A stretch of DNA of 64,000 nt, taken from assembly GCA_025141675.1 (NCBI GenBank), contig CP081161.1:558001-622000 (forward strand). Direction: 5' to 3'. Shown piece after piece: positions 54,445-62,258 of the stretch. Position 1 is the first letter of the stretch; each line of letters opens with the position of its first letter. Origin of the DNA: Rhodobacteraceae bacterium S2214. GTDB lineage: Bacteria > Pseudomonadota > Alphaproteobacteria > Rhodobacterales > Rhodobacteraceae. The position numbers and the translations under genes were made by a program. The notes below the pieces were generated by a model. The model saw only the letters and a program-made list of their open reading frames with translations. It did no database searches and was not told where the DNA came from.

Positions 54445-55254
54445 TCATGCGGCTTGCGCCGAAAGGTTTGAGGTGATGAATGCGATAGACTTTGCCAGCG
54501 CTGTGGCGGGGTCTGTCATGGCGTGAATATCTGGAGCGAAGCATTCAAATGATGCGGCCCCTGCGTAGCCTTGTGACCGTAAGGCTTTCAATTGAATGAC
54601 GTTGCCAAGCCGATCTTCGGTATCAACCAAAACGCGGTAGGTATCCGTCATGTCTTGCGTTTTTGGGATAGGATCAGTGATGCCGGAGATATGAACCAAT
54701 CCGGTGAGGTTAGCGTGAAAAGCGGTATCACCTGACAAATGATGGTGGAACGTATCATGGACGATCTTGAAACAGGTCGGATTCCCCATTTCAGCCAGAA
54801 CAAGTGCCACATCATCCTTGTGCCGTAGCGTGCTGGTCTCAAATCCAAGCGGTTCGATGAACCCGATCAGGTTCATATCGGTCAGCATCGGTTGAAAGAT
54901 GTGTAGCGCGTTCCGCAACGCGTCCCGCTGCTGAGTGCGATCAACGATGCCGCTAGCTACGGCTGGGATCAATGCGACACCATGTGCGCCACACGCCTGC
55001 GCCGTTTCCATAAGGTTTTTTGCGGCGGCTACCTTGGTTTCGGGCGCGTCGTTGAACGCTTTCACCTCAGCCAAAGCAAGAATGTCGATCTGCATGTCCG
55101 TCGCCAAATCTTTGATGTGGTGCGCTGATGTGCCTTCGAAGAGCGGACGGTTCAAATCATTGCGAAATTCGACGCCCACGCAGCCCAATGCGGCCGCCAG
55201 TCCAAGCACGTCCTGCGCCGACAATGTCGGAACCGTCATGTGATTGAGCGCCAT
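54445..55254 (-). CDS. TIM-barrel isomerase, IolI-like (inosose isomerase candidate)
   Basis: A 269-residue xylose-isomerase-like TIM barrel. The Met at residue 4 of the longest frame (MALNHMTVPTLSAQDVLGLAAALG) is the likeliest start. Metal and substrate segments are IGFIEPLGFE, KIVHDTFHHHLSGD, GLVHISGITDP and AGAASFECFAPD. This resembles 2-keto-myo-inositol isomerase (IolI) more than IolE. It begins the operon with the sugar ABC transporter, 64 bases after a LacI-type operator. It would let D-chiro-inositol-derived inososes enter the main pathway. Confidence 0.78.
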   Translation of the reverse strand: MALNHMTVPTLSAQDVLGLAAALGCVGVEFRNDLNRPLFEGTSAHHIKDLATDMQIDILALAEVKAFNDAPETKVAAAKNLMETAQACGAHGVALIPAVASGIVDRTQQRDALRNALHIFQPMLTDMNLIGFIEPLGFETSTLRHKDDVALVLAEMGNPTCFKIVHDTFHHHLSGDTAFHANLTGLVHISGITDPIPKTQDMTDTYRVLVDTEDRLGNVIQLKALRSQGYAGAASFECFAPDIHAMTDPATALAKSIAFITSNLSAQAA

Positions 55255-55317
55255 TGGCAACATCTGAAAAGGACTCCCCCGGATTTCGTATCACCACTGT
55301 AGGCATGGGATTTTCAT

Positions 55318-55334
55318 TTTGCAACCGGTTGCAT
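55318..55334. promoter_or_regulatory. LacI-type operator upstream of the IolI-ABC-LacI operon
   Basis: TTTGCAACCGGTTGCAT: shares 16 bases (TTTGCAACCGGTTGCA) with the site at 46470. It is 64 bases before the operon's first start, in the promoter range. Confidence 0.85.
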
Positions 55335-55488
55335 TAATGGGTGCAATAATTCGATCAAAGCGTTGAAAATGCTAAGTTAAGATTGATATTTTTGTTTCAA
55401 AGAAGCGGAGAAACGTCTCTTGAGGGATTCGCAAATCATTCTGTGCGGGGTGTGTGTGCGACTCGGTTCCCGTTTTAGGGCGCTGTCA

Positions 55489-56685
55489 TCATTTTTCGTC
55501 GTCGGACCGCGTCAGGCCATATTTCGCGGCAAGTTTCCATACGTGGTCGGGGACCATGTTCTTCATTTTGGCCGGCTCTTCGCGACGCAAATGCAGGATC
55601 GTTTCGACGGCTTTCATGTCCAAACGTGCTTTGGCAAATTCGAGCCCCTTTGGCCCCAGTAACGGCATCAAGACCCCCATAATGGGGCGCAACCAATTGG
55701 GCATGCGTCGCAACGGCAATCCACCTGCCGCTAATTTGGTGTTCTCTAAAAAACCTTTGACGGACGATGTACGATTGCCTTTGGAACTGGGCGCCGTCAG
55801 CGATACCTCGTTGCCCAATCCGGCTAGCATTTCCGCACCACGATCGTTGCGGACGATCACCCATTGGTCGCCCATTCCGGCCATATATCCCACCGTGATA
55901 TCCGACAGCCGGTTTGTATAATCGACACAGGTCTTGCAGGTCAGCGGGAAAAAGTCGCGGGGCAGATCGGACAGGGGCAGCTGTAGGAAAGGAATGTTGC
56001 GGATGGTGCCATCGGTAAAACGCAATTCAACATGGTAGTCTGCTTTGAATTCCAGATATGTGACGGTGTCGGGTTGATCCGTTAGCCTGCCAAGAAAGTC
56101 ATGGAAATTCGCGGTTGTTGTGTTGTCCGAACAAGGGGTGCCTATGACATAAATGCGGTCGAACCCCAGCTTTGCCTCAACCGCACGCAACGCATAGATC
56201 TGACAGGGTATTCCGATCACGGCGATCCGTGTGTGCCCTGCTGCAATTGCCGGTTCGAGCAGCGCAAGAAGCGGCGCGTAGCCCATACGCATCCCGCGCG
56301 CTTGTGCCATGTTCGCGGCTTGCGTAATCAGCGCGGGTTGCGGTTTCCAGCGATCGTCAGGATCGGGCACCATGCAAAGCACCGCATCAACTGTTCCGGT
56401 TTCGAGCAACCGTTCGGCGAGCCGCGTTGTCAGGCCGGTCCATTGTGCGCCTTGGCGCGGGTTCTTCAGGGCGGCGCGATACATTTTCTGAGTTACCCCA
56501 AAGAAAACCTCGTCCCCTGACGACATCGCAGATCGTCCGTGTGTCTGTGTCTCAGCCAACGGATATGTGGGTTTGATGAATTGGCAAGCGGTGCCACACG
56601 CGCTTGGGTCCTTCATGCGGGACACGCCACAGTCGGTGCATAAGTTGCGTGGGGCAGGGTCAGCGAAGGACGGAGTTTCGATCAT
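55489..56685 (-). CDS. FrhB/FdhB-domain iron-sulfur flavoprotein (BciB/HCAR-like)
   Basis: A 398-residue protein of the coenzyme F420 hydrogenase/dehydrogenase beta-subunit family. N-terminal cysteines C16, C19, C30 and C34 (LCTDCG...ACGTACQF) could ligate a cluster; the FrhB core has IGIPCQIYALR, IGTPCSDNTTTANF and LTCKTCVDYTNRLSDITVGYMAG. The last segment and the N-terminal CTDCG closely recall BciB, the 3,8-divinyl chlorophyllide 8-vinyl reductase, and plant HCAR. That would tie it to bacteriochlorophyll synthesis, but no photosynthesis genes are in the window. The start ATG (MIETPSF) has no strong ribosome site. It diverges from the racemase-like gene. Confidence 0.82.
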   Translation of the reverse strand: MIETPSFADPAPRNLCTDCGVSRMKDPSACGTACQFIKPTYPLAETQTHGRSAMSSGDEVFFGVTQKMYRAALKNPRQGAQWTGLTTRLAERLLETGTVDAVLCMVPDPDDRWKPQPALITQAANMAQARGMRMGYAPLLALLEPAIAAGHTRIAVIGIPCQIYALRAVEAKLGFDRIYVIGTPCSDNTTTANFHDFLGRLTDQPDTVTYLEFKADYHVELRFTDGTIRNIPFLQLPLSDLPRDFFPLTCKTCVDYTNRLSDITVGYMAGMGDQWVIVRNDRGAEMLAGLGNEVSLTAPSSKGNRTSSVKGFLENTKLAAGGLPLRRMPNWLRPIMGVLMPLLGPKGLEFAKARLDMKAVETILHLRREEPAKMKNMVPDHVWKLAAKYGLTRSDDEK

Positions 56686-56788
56686 ACTGTCAGCTTATCC
56701 TGACAGAAACATGTGTCCAGCGTTTCCGCCTCTTGTTGCCCATCGCGCTGCATGTCAGACATCACCTGCCTGAGGGAGGGTCACCAAA

Positions 56789-57406
56789 ATGCGTATTGCT
56801 TGTCTTCACACCGCGCAGGTTCATGTCGCAACATTTACCGATTTGTTCGCTGACAAAGCGCCCGATGCTCAGCTCATTCATGTGGTCCGCGACGATCTTT
56901 TGGCGCAGGCCCAAGTTGGCGGCATCGCGATGGTCGAAGAACCGTTCATGAACGCGGTCGCGGCACTGGATGAAGCGGACGCGATCCTGTGCACCTGTTC
57001 GACGCTGGGTCCGCTGGTAGATCAGCTTGGCAATCCGAAAGTGGTGCGAATTGATCGGCCTGTTATGAACGTGGCTGCGGGCGTTGGTCCAAAGCCGCTA
57101 TTGGCGCTTTGTCTGGAAAGCACACGTGCCGCATCGCTTGACCTGTTGATGGAGGCGGGCGCAAATCTAACCCCGACCGTCCACCTTTGCGATGGCGCGT
57201 GGGCCTTTTTCGAAGCAGGCGATATGGCGGGGTTCGCCGATGCGATTGCCAGCTCCATTCGCGCCGTTGCTGCTGGCCATGATTGCGTTGTCTTGGGGCA
57301 AGCGTCGATGCGTGTTGCGGAGCCTGCATTGCGCGATCTTGGCATTCCGGTTCTTTCATCACCTGCGCTGGCCGTGGATCGCACTATCGGAGTTGCGTTG
57401 TTATGA
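56789..57406 (+). CDS. Asp/Glu racemase superfamily-like protein lacking the second cysteine
   Basis: A 205-residue protein with the two-lobe racemase fold. The first motif is DAILCTCSTLGP (C68, C70), where the family has its first catalytic Cys. At the second site the sequence is VVLGQASM, with Q171 where racemases and maleate isomerases have cysteine. A true two-base racemase is therefore unlikely; a lyase, isomerase or binding role is possible. GAGGGAGGG precedes the start. Its stop overlaps the start of the MFS gene (ATGA at 57403-57406), so they are expressed together. Confidence 0.75.
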   Translation: MRIACLHTAQVHVATFTDLFADKAPDAQLIHVVRDDLLAQAQVGGIAMVEEPFMNAVAALDEADAILCTCSTLGPLVDQLGNPKVVRIDRPVMNVAAGVGPKPLLALCLESTRAASLDLLMEAGANLTPTVHLCDGAWAFFEAGDMAGFADAIASSIRAVAAGHDCVVLGQASMRVAEPALRDLGIPVLSSPALAVDRTIGVALL

Positions 57407-58581
57407 AGTTAGGCATTGCAGTATTGGTGCTGGCGTACGGCCTGTCCCAGTTTTACCGCGCGTTTTTGGCGGTTCTGGCACCTGATCTGCAGGTCGATAT
57501 CGGCGCGATGCCAGATGATCTTGCCGCCGCATCCGGTGTTTGGTTCCTCGTCTTTGCGGCGATGCAGATTCCGATTGGCGTCGCGCTGGATCGTGTCGGG
57601 CCAAAATTGACGGCTGTTGTGATGTTCGCGCTGGGCGCGGGCGGGGGCGCGTTTGTTTTTGCGATGGCCCAAAGCCCGATCCATGTGATTATTGCGATGG
57701 GTCTGATCGGCCTTGGCTGTGCGCCTGTTTTGATGGCCAGTTATTTCATTTTTGCGCGCACTTATTCGCCAGCTGTCTTTGCGACATTGGCGGGTGCGAC
57801 AATCGGGATCGGGTCGCTTGGCAATCTGGCGGGCGCGTCGCCGATGGCGTGGGCGGTCACGACCTACGGTTGGCGCGAAACGATGCAGGGGCTTGGTATC
57901 GTGTCGCTATTGGTGGCTGTGCTGATCTGGGTCACGGTCAAGAACCCGCCAACGGTTGAAACCGAACATCGAGGGTCGGTGTTTGATCTGCTGAAGATGC
58001 CGCAGCTTTGGCCGCTTTATGCGCTGATGTTCGTGAACTACGCACCGGCGGCTGGTCTGCGCGGTCTATGGGCTGGCCCTTATCTGCGCGATGTTTATGG
58101 GGCAGATGTCAGTCTGATCGGGCAAGTGACCTTTGTGATGGGCCTTGCCATGATCGCGGCAAGTTTTGCATACGGGCCGTTAGAACGGCTATTTCGAACC
58201 CGCAAATGGGTCATCATTGCGGGCAATACGCTGAGCGTTGTGTCGCTTCTGATCCTGTCAATCGTCCCCGATCCCGGTGTTTGGGTATCCGCGGCGCTGT
58301 TGGCAGCTATCGGGTTTGGCGGCAGCACGTTCCCGCTGCTGGTTGCCCATTCCAAGGCGTTCTTTCCTGCCCACCTGACAGGGCGCGGTGTGACACTGGT
58401 CAACCTGTTTAGCATCGGCGGTGTTGGCGTTGCGCAATTCGCGACTGCGCCGCTGCATACCTATGGTGTCGGCATGGCGGGTGGCTTTACCACCGCATAC
58501 GGCCTGATCTTTGCGTTCTTCCTTGTGACAGTCTTGTGTGGCTTGATCGCTTATTTCTTCGTGACCGATCGCACGGATTAG
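57403..58581 (+). CDS. MFS transporter
   Basis: A 392-residue major facilitator with about 12 helices. The start at 57403 overlaps the racemase-like stop. The N-terminal half has FYRAFLAVLAPDLQ and GVALDRVGPKLTAVVMFALGAGGG in outline (motif A-like DRVGPK loop between helices 2 and 3); the C-terminal half begins near LKMPQLWPLYALMFVNYAPAAGLRGLWAGPYL. It looks like a small-molecule or organic-anion permease rather than a drug exporter, but the substrate is unknown. It probably handles the substrate or product of the coupled enzyme. Confidence 0.92.
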   Translation: MKLGIAVLVLAYGLSQFYRAFLAVLAPDLQVDIGAMPDDLAAASGVWFLVFAAMQIPIGVALDRVGPKLTAVVMFALGAGGGAFVFAMAQSPIHVIIAMGLIGLGCAPVLMASYFIFARTYSPAVFATLAGATIGIGSLGNLAGASPMAWAVTTYGWRETMQGLGIVSLLVAVLIWVTVKNPPTVETEHRGSVFDLLKMPQLWPLYALMFVNYAPAAGLRGLWAGPYLRDVYGADVSLIGQVTFVMGLAMIAASFAYGPLERLFRTRKWVIIAGNTLSVVSLLILSIVPDPGVWVSAALLAAIGFGGSTFPLLVAHSKAFFPAHLTGRGVTLVNLFSIGGVGVAQFATAPLHTYGVGMAGGFTTAYGLIFAFFLVTVLCGLIAYFFVTDRTD

Positions 58582-58647
58582 TGATCCCCCTTTCTTTTGC
58601 TGGACCTGCGCGGTAAAGGGGCGTCGGTTTAACCAAGGATAGGATCA

Positions 58648-59670
58648 ATGGGTTACAAAATCGTCATCGTTGGCGCCACAGGCAATGTGGGTCACGAAAT
58701 GCTCAATATCCTCGCGGAACGTCAGTTCCCTGTGGATGCAATTGAAGTACTGGCCAGCCGTAAATCGCTGGGCACGGAAGTGTCATTTGGCGACAAAACC
58801 CTGAAGACGAAAGACCTTGATACGTTTGACTTCACGGGCTGGGACATGGCGTTGTTCGCTGTCGGTTCTGAAGCGACAAAGAAATACGCACCAGTAGCTG
58901 CGAAAGCGGGCTGCGTGGTCATCGATAACTCGTCTCTGTACCGCTACGATCCGGACATTCCGCTGATCGTGCCAGAGGTGAATCCAGAGGCCGTGCACGA
59001 CTACAAAAACAAGAACATCATCGCGAACCCGAATTGTTCGACCGCACAGATGGTTGTGGCGCTGAAGCCTTTGCATGACCGTGCGAAGATCAAACGCGTT
59101 GTTGTGTCCACGTACCAGTCCGTGTCTGGCGGTGGTAAAGCTGCGATTGATGCGCTGTGGGACGAGACAAAGTCGATCTACAACCCGACGGACAACAAGA
59201 CCCAAGACGTGTTCACCAAGCAGATCGCGTTCAACGTGATCCCGCACATCGACGTGTTCATGGAAGACGGCACCACGAAAGAAGAGTGGAAGATGGTCGT
59301 CGAGACGAAGAAAATCGTCGACAAGAACATCAAGGTGACGGCGACCTGCGTGCGCGTGCCTGTGTTCGTTGGCCATTCAGAATCGATCAATATCGAGTTT
59401 GAAGAATTCCTCGACGAAGACGAAGCCCGCGATATCCTGCGCGAAGCACCGGGCATCATGGTCATCGATAAACGCGAAGACGGCGGCTACGTGACGCCAA
59501 TCGAATGCGTCGGCGATTTCGCGACGTTCATTTCGCGCATCCGTCAGGACAGCACAATCGACAACGGCCTGAACCTGTGGTGCGTATCTGACAACCTGCG
59601 CAAAGGTGCTGCATTGAACGCGGTCCAGATCGCAGAGCTGCTGGGACGCGAGTGCCTGAAGAAGGGCTAA
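58648..59670 (+). CDS. asd: Aspartate-semialdehyde dehydrogenase
   Basis: A 340-residue NADPH-dependent enzyme in the lysine/threonine/methionine and diaminopimelate route. The N-terminal VGATGNVGHEML is the dinucleotide motif; the catalytic Cys is C130 in ANPNCSTAQ; the later histidine lies near VPVFVGHSESI. GGATAGGATC precedes the ATG. It is monocistronic; a terminator follows. Confidence 0.97.
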   Translation: MGYKIVIVGATGNVGHEMLNILAERQFPVDAIEVLASRKSLGTEVSFGDKTLKTKDLDTFDFTGWDMALFAVGSEATKKYAPVAAKAGCVVIDNSSLYRYDPDIPLIVPEVNPEAVHDYKNKNIIANPNCSTAQMVVALKPLHDRAKIKRVVVSTYQSVSGGGKAAIDALWDETKSIYNPTDNKTQDVFTKQIAFNVIPHIDVFMEDGTTKEEWKMVVETKKIVDKNIKVTATCVRVPVFVGHSESINIEFEEFLDEDEARDILREAPGIMVIDKREDGGYVTPIECVGDFATFISRIRQDSTIDNGLNLWCVSDNLRKGAALNAVQIAELLGRECLKKG

Positions 59671-59689
59671 ATTTCCTGAGAGATTGTAG

Positions 59690-59721
59690 AAAAGGCCTCG
59701 CAGTGATGCGGGGCCCTTTTT
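59690..59721. terminator. Terminator after asd
   Basis: Hairpin AAAAGGCCTCGCA with TGCGGGGCCCTTTTT around GTGA, with small mismatches. It could serve both asd and the convergent leucine-rich-repeat gene. Confidence 0.8.
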
Positions 59722-59742
59722 GTTTGGGGCATTTGCCTTGCG

Positions 59743-61320
59743 CTAAGAGTCCTTCGGACCGTCGTCGTTTGGTTTTTCGCCAAAGGTTAAACGATACCAT
59801 CTCGAAAACCATCCAAGCCCGGCTTGGCCGCGATCACCTAGTTCACTTAATGGCTGCCCTAGGCGCTTTATCAAGAAGATCGGGACGCCCACTGGGCCTT
59901 TCACGGCACCTTCAAGGAAGTCACCACCAGACTTCGCAAGTTCATTGTTTCGTTTTCTAATTTGGCGTTGCTGTTCCTCAGTATGTTCGGCAAGCCCTAA
60001 GGACAGTTCGCGGGTTGATGACGAAACGGCTTTGACTTCAACTTCGCCTGAGTCAGGGAGTTGGACCTGATCAACCTCCGCGCGGTATTCGTCCGCGACG
60101 TCTTTATCGACGCCATCAGTCGTTTCCAGAACGTCGGCGACCTGCACAAACGCCGCTGTGTTAGCGTCTTGGCTAACTGTCGACGTCGGCGCGGGTTCGG
60201 CATTGTAGGTAACCCAATCGGGGAAGCGTTCCACATAGACGAGCAAAGCCGCTGCAAAGTCGCGCATGTCATCTGCAGCACCGGTTGGTAGATTCTGAAC
60301 AAATTCGGTATTTTCCGCGAGCCGCACAAGCCGTTGCGCCTGAACCCCAATACGGATGACGTTCTTTGGATCGTATTCATAACCCATGGCGCGGTCGAAT
60401 GCTTCTAATCGACGGGGAAGTGGTGCATAATTGGATGGATTGAAATCAGCAGCAAAGTCGGTGCGGTATTCCTTTAAAGCCTCCCAACCAAGTTTCGCGA
60501 GCTCGTTAGCATCGTTTCGGGGGAGCCCTTTGCTGTTTGCTCGTGTTACCAGTGTTTCTGAAACGAGCACCTCAAGCGGGGCTGGCTTTCGTTCAGGGAG
60601 CTTGCTTTCAGTATTGCTAGACGTTTCACCCGGCAGCACCCAATCTTCGAGGTAATCAAACAATGTGCGGGCGCGTTCGCTGTTGTCTTTGATCTCTGCA
60701 ATCTCCGCAATTCGGGAGTCAAGGTCGCAGGCTTTGCATTCCCGCAGGGTTAGGCCGTCGAGTTCGGGAGCTTCGATAAGTCTTTTAAGCGAGCGCAATG
60801 GACGTAAATCGACAACCTGTGAGCCGCTGATGTCGAGCCACGTCATCCCGATCATCCCTACGATTGGCGAAATATCTTTGATTTGTGTATCTGCGAAGTG
60901 AAGCGTCTCGATCCACGTCATCCCTGCGATTGGAGAAAGGTCAGTGACTTGTGTTTCATTAAGGTAGACCGTTGTGACATTTTTCATCCCAGCGAGGGGT
61001 GCGAGATCGGAGATCGCTGTTTGGTCTAAGTCGAGTGTCATGATCCCCGACATTCCTGTGATGTCTGAAATATCGGCAATCTGTGTTTTGCGAAGGTTTA
61101 GTCTGCGGATCGCTGTCAACCTCCTGATGGTCGAGAGATCGTTGATCGCCGTTTCGGAAAGATTTAAGTATGTTAAAGAAGTTGCTGTTGTGATGTCCGC
61201 GTTCAATTCGGACAGCGATGCGAAACCCTTGAGGCCGGACAGGTCCAGCGTATCCGCCCCCGTCTCAATCGCTTCTCTGATCCGCCGCTCTGCTTCTTTG
61301 ATGTCGTCTTGGTCGCTCAT
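59743..61320 (-). CDS. Cytoplasmic leucine-rich repeat protein
   Basis: A 525-residue protein without signal peptide or clear membrane helix. Residues about 47-178 form six 22-residue leucine-rich repeats of the pattern L-x-x-L-x-L-x-x-T-x-I-x-D-[IL]-S-x-I-x-G-M. A helical, charged linker (about 200-260), a middle domain with no recognised family (about 260-430; ANELAKLGWEALKEYRTDFAADF, VIRIGVQAQRLVRLAENTEFV) and a Gly/Pro/Trp-containing C-terminus (EGAVKGPVGVPIFLIKRLGQPLSELGDRGQ) follow. Repeats of this kind make protein-binding surfaces. It has no evident neighbours or partner, and its C-terminal half is unrecognised. Confidence 0.85.
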   Translation of the reverse strand: MSDQDDIKEAERRIREAIETGADTLDLSGLKGFASLSELNADITTATSLTYLNLSETAINDLSTIRRLTAIRRLNLRKTQIADISDITGMSGIMTLDLDQTAISDLAPLAGMKNVTTVYLNETQVTDLSPIAGMTWIETLHFADTQIKDISPIVGMIGMTWLDISGSQVVDLRPLRSLKRLIEAPELDGLTLRECKACDLDSRIAEIAEIKDNSERARTLFDYLEDWVLPGETSSNTESKLPERKPAPLEVLVSETLVTRANSKGLPRNDANELAKLGWEALKEYRTDFAADFNPSNYAPLPRRLEAFDRAMGYEYDPKNVIRIGVQAQRLVRLAENTEFVQNLPTGAADDMRDFAAALLVYVERFPDWVTYNAEPAPTSTVSQDANTAAFVQVADVLETTDGVDKDVADEYRAEVDQVQLPDSGEVEVKAVSSSTRELSLGLAEHTEEQQRQIRKRNNELAKSGGDFLEGAVKGPVGVPIFLIKRLGQPLSELGDRGQAGLGWFSRWYRLTFGEKPNDDGPKDS

Positions 61321-61454
61321 GCCGTCCTCCGCAGTTTAGATATGGCCGCCGTACCTGCGAAACACAACCAGCGGCTTAGCCTTCCTTTCCCGCTTGGACC
61401 GCTAGTGGATTGCGCCTAAGGTCCGGTTGACCCGTTCATGAAAGCCCAGCCCAG

Positions 61455-62201
61455 ATGTTCGCAGTTGATCAGTTTGCCTTGATGATTGCGGTCATTTTTA
61501 TCTTTGCGGGGTCTGTGAAGGGGCTGGTCGGGATCGGGATGCCGACGGTGTCGATTGGCATCATGAGCCAGTTCAGCCAGCCCCATTTTGCGATTGCCGT
61601 CGTCGTGTTCCCTATGCTGGTCGCGAATATCTGGCAGGTGTACCGTACGGGCGTCGGGCTAGATACGTTGCGCCGGTACAAGGTGCTGGTCGCGTTTATG
61701 GTCGTATCCCTGATGATCACGACCTTTTTCACGGCCAAGGTGCCCCCTGATTTTCTGATCGGTGTGATTGGCGTCGCTATTGTGATTTTTGCAGTCACCA
61801 GCCTTGCCCGTACCCCGCCTGCGTTGCCGGATAATCGTAACGGGCTTGGTCAGGTGATCACGGGGATCGCTGCTGGTGTGCTGGGTGGCTTCACGAGCAT
61901 TTGGTCGCCGCCGTTGGTGACGTATCTGATTGCCCGCCGCGTGGAGGCCGAGGAATTTGTGCGTGCCGCTGGCGTTTTGATCCTGATCGGGACGGTTCCG
62001 TTGATCGTGGGTTTTTGGCAAACCGGATTGCTGAACGGGGAAACTGCCCCGATGTCGATCATGATGATTGTGCCCACGTTGATTGGTTTCACAATCGGCG
62101 AGGCGATCCGCAGGCGTATGGACCCCCAAAAGTTCCGGCAGGTCATTTTGTGGGTCTTCCTGCTGATGGGGATTAACCTGCTACGGCGCGCTTTTTTCTA
62201 A
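61455..62201 (+). CDS. TauE/SafE family permease
   Basis: A 248-residue membrane protein with about seven to eight helices. It begins MFAVDQFALMIAVIFIFAGSVKGLVGIGMPTVSIGIMSQ in outline; the glycine-rich GSVKGLVGIG and later GVLGGFTSIWSPPLVTYLIARR (in outline) are TauE/SafE motifs. Members export or import sulfonates, sulfite or organic anions. No strong ribosome site is seen upstream. It lies 57 bases before the amidinotransferase gene on the same strand and may be cotranscribed with it, which would suggest a transport role for a related organic compound. Confidence 0.9.
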   Translation: MFAVDQFALMIAVIFIFAGSVKGLVGIGMPTVSIGIMSQFSQPHFAIAVVVFPMLVANIWQVYRTGVGLDTLRRYKVLVAFMVVSLMITTFFTAKVPPDFLIGVIGVAIVIFAVTSLARTPPALPDNRNGLGQVITGIAAGVLGGFTSIWSPPLVTYLIARRVEAEEFVRAAGVLILIGTVPLIVGFWQTGLLNGETAPMSIMMIVPTLIGFTIGEAIRRRMDPQKFRQVILWVFLLMGINLLRRAFF

Positions 62202-62258
62202 CGCTTGTCAGGCAAAAATTTTGTGACTACCCATTTTTGAAATGTTTGGGAGAACAAG

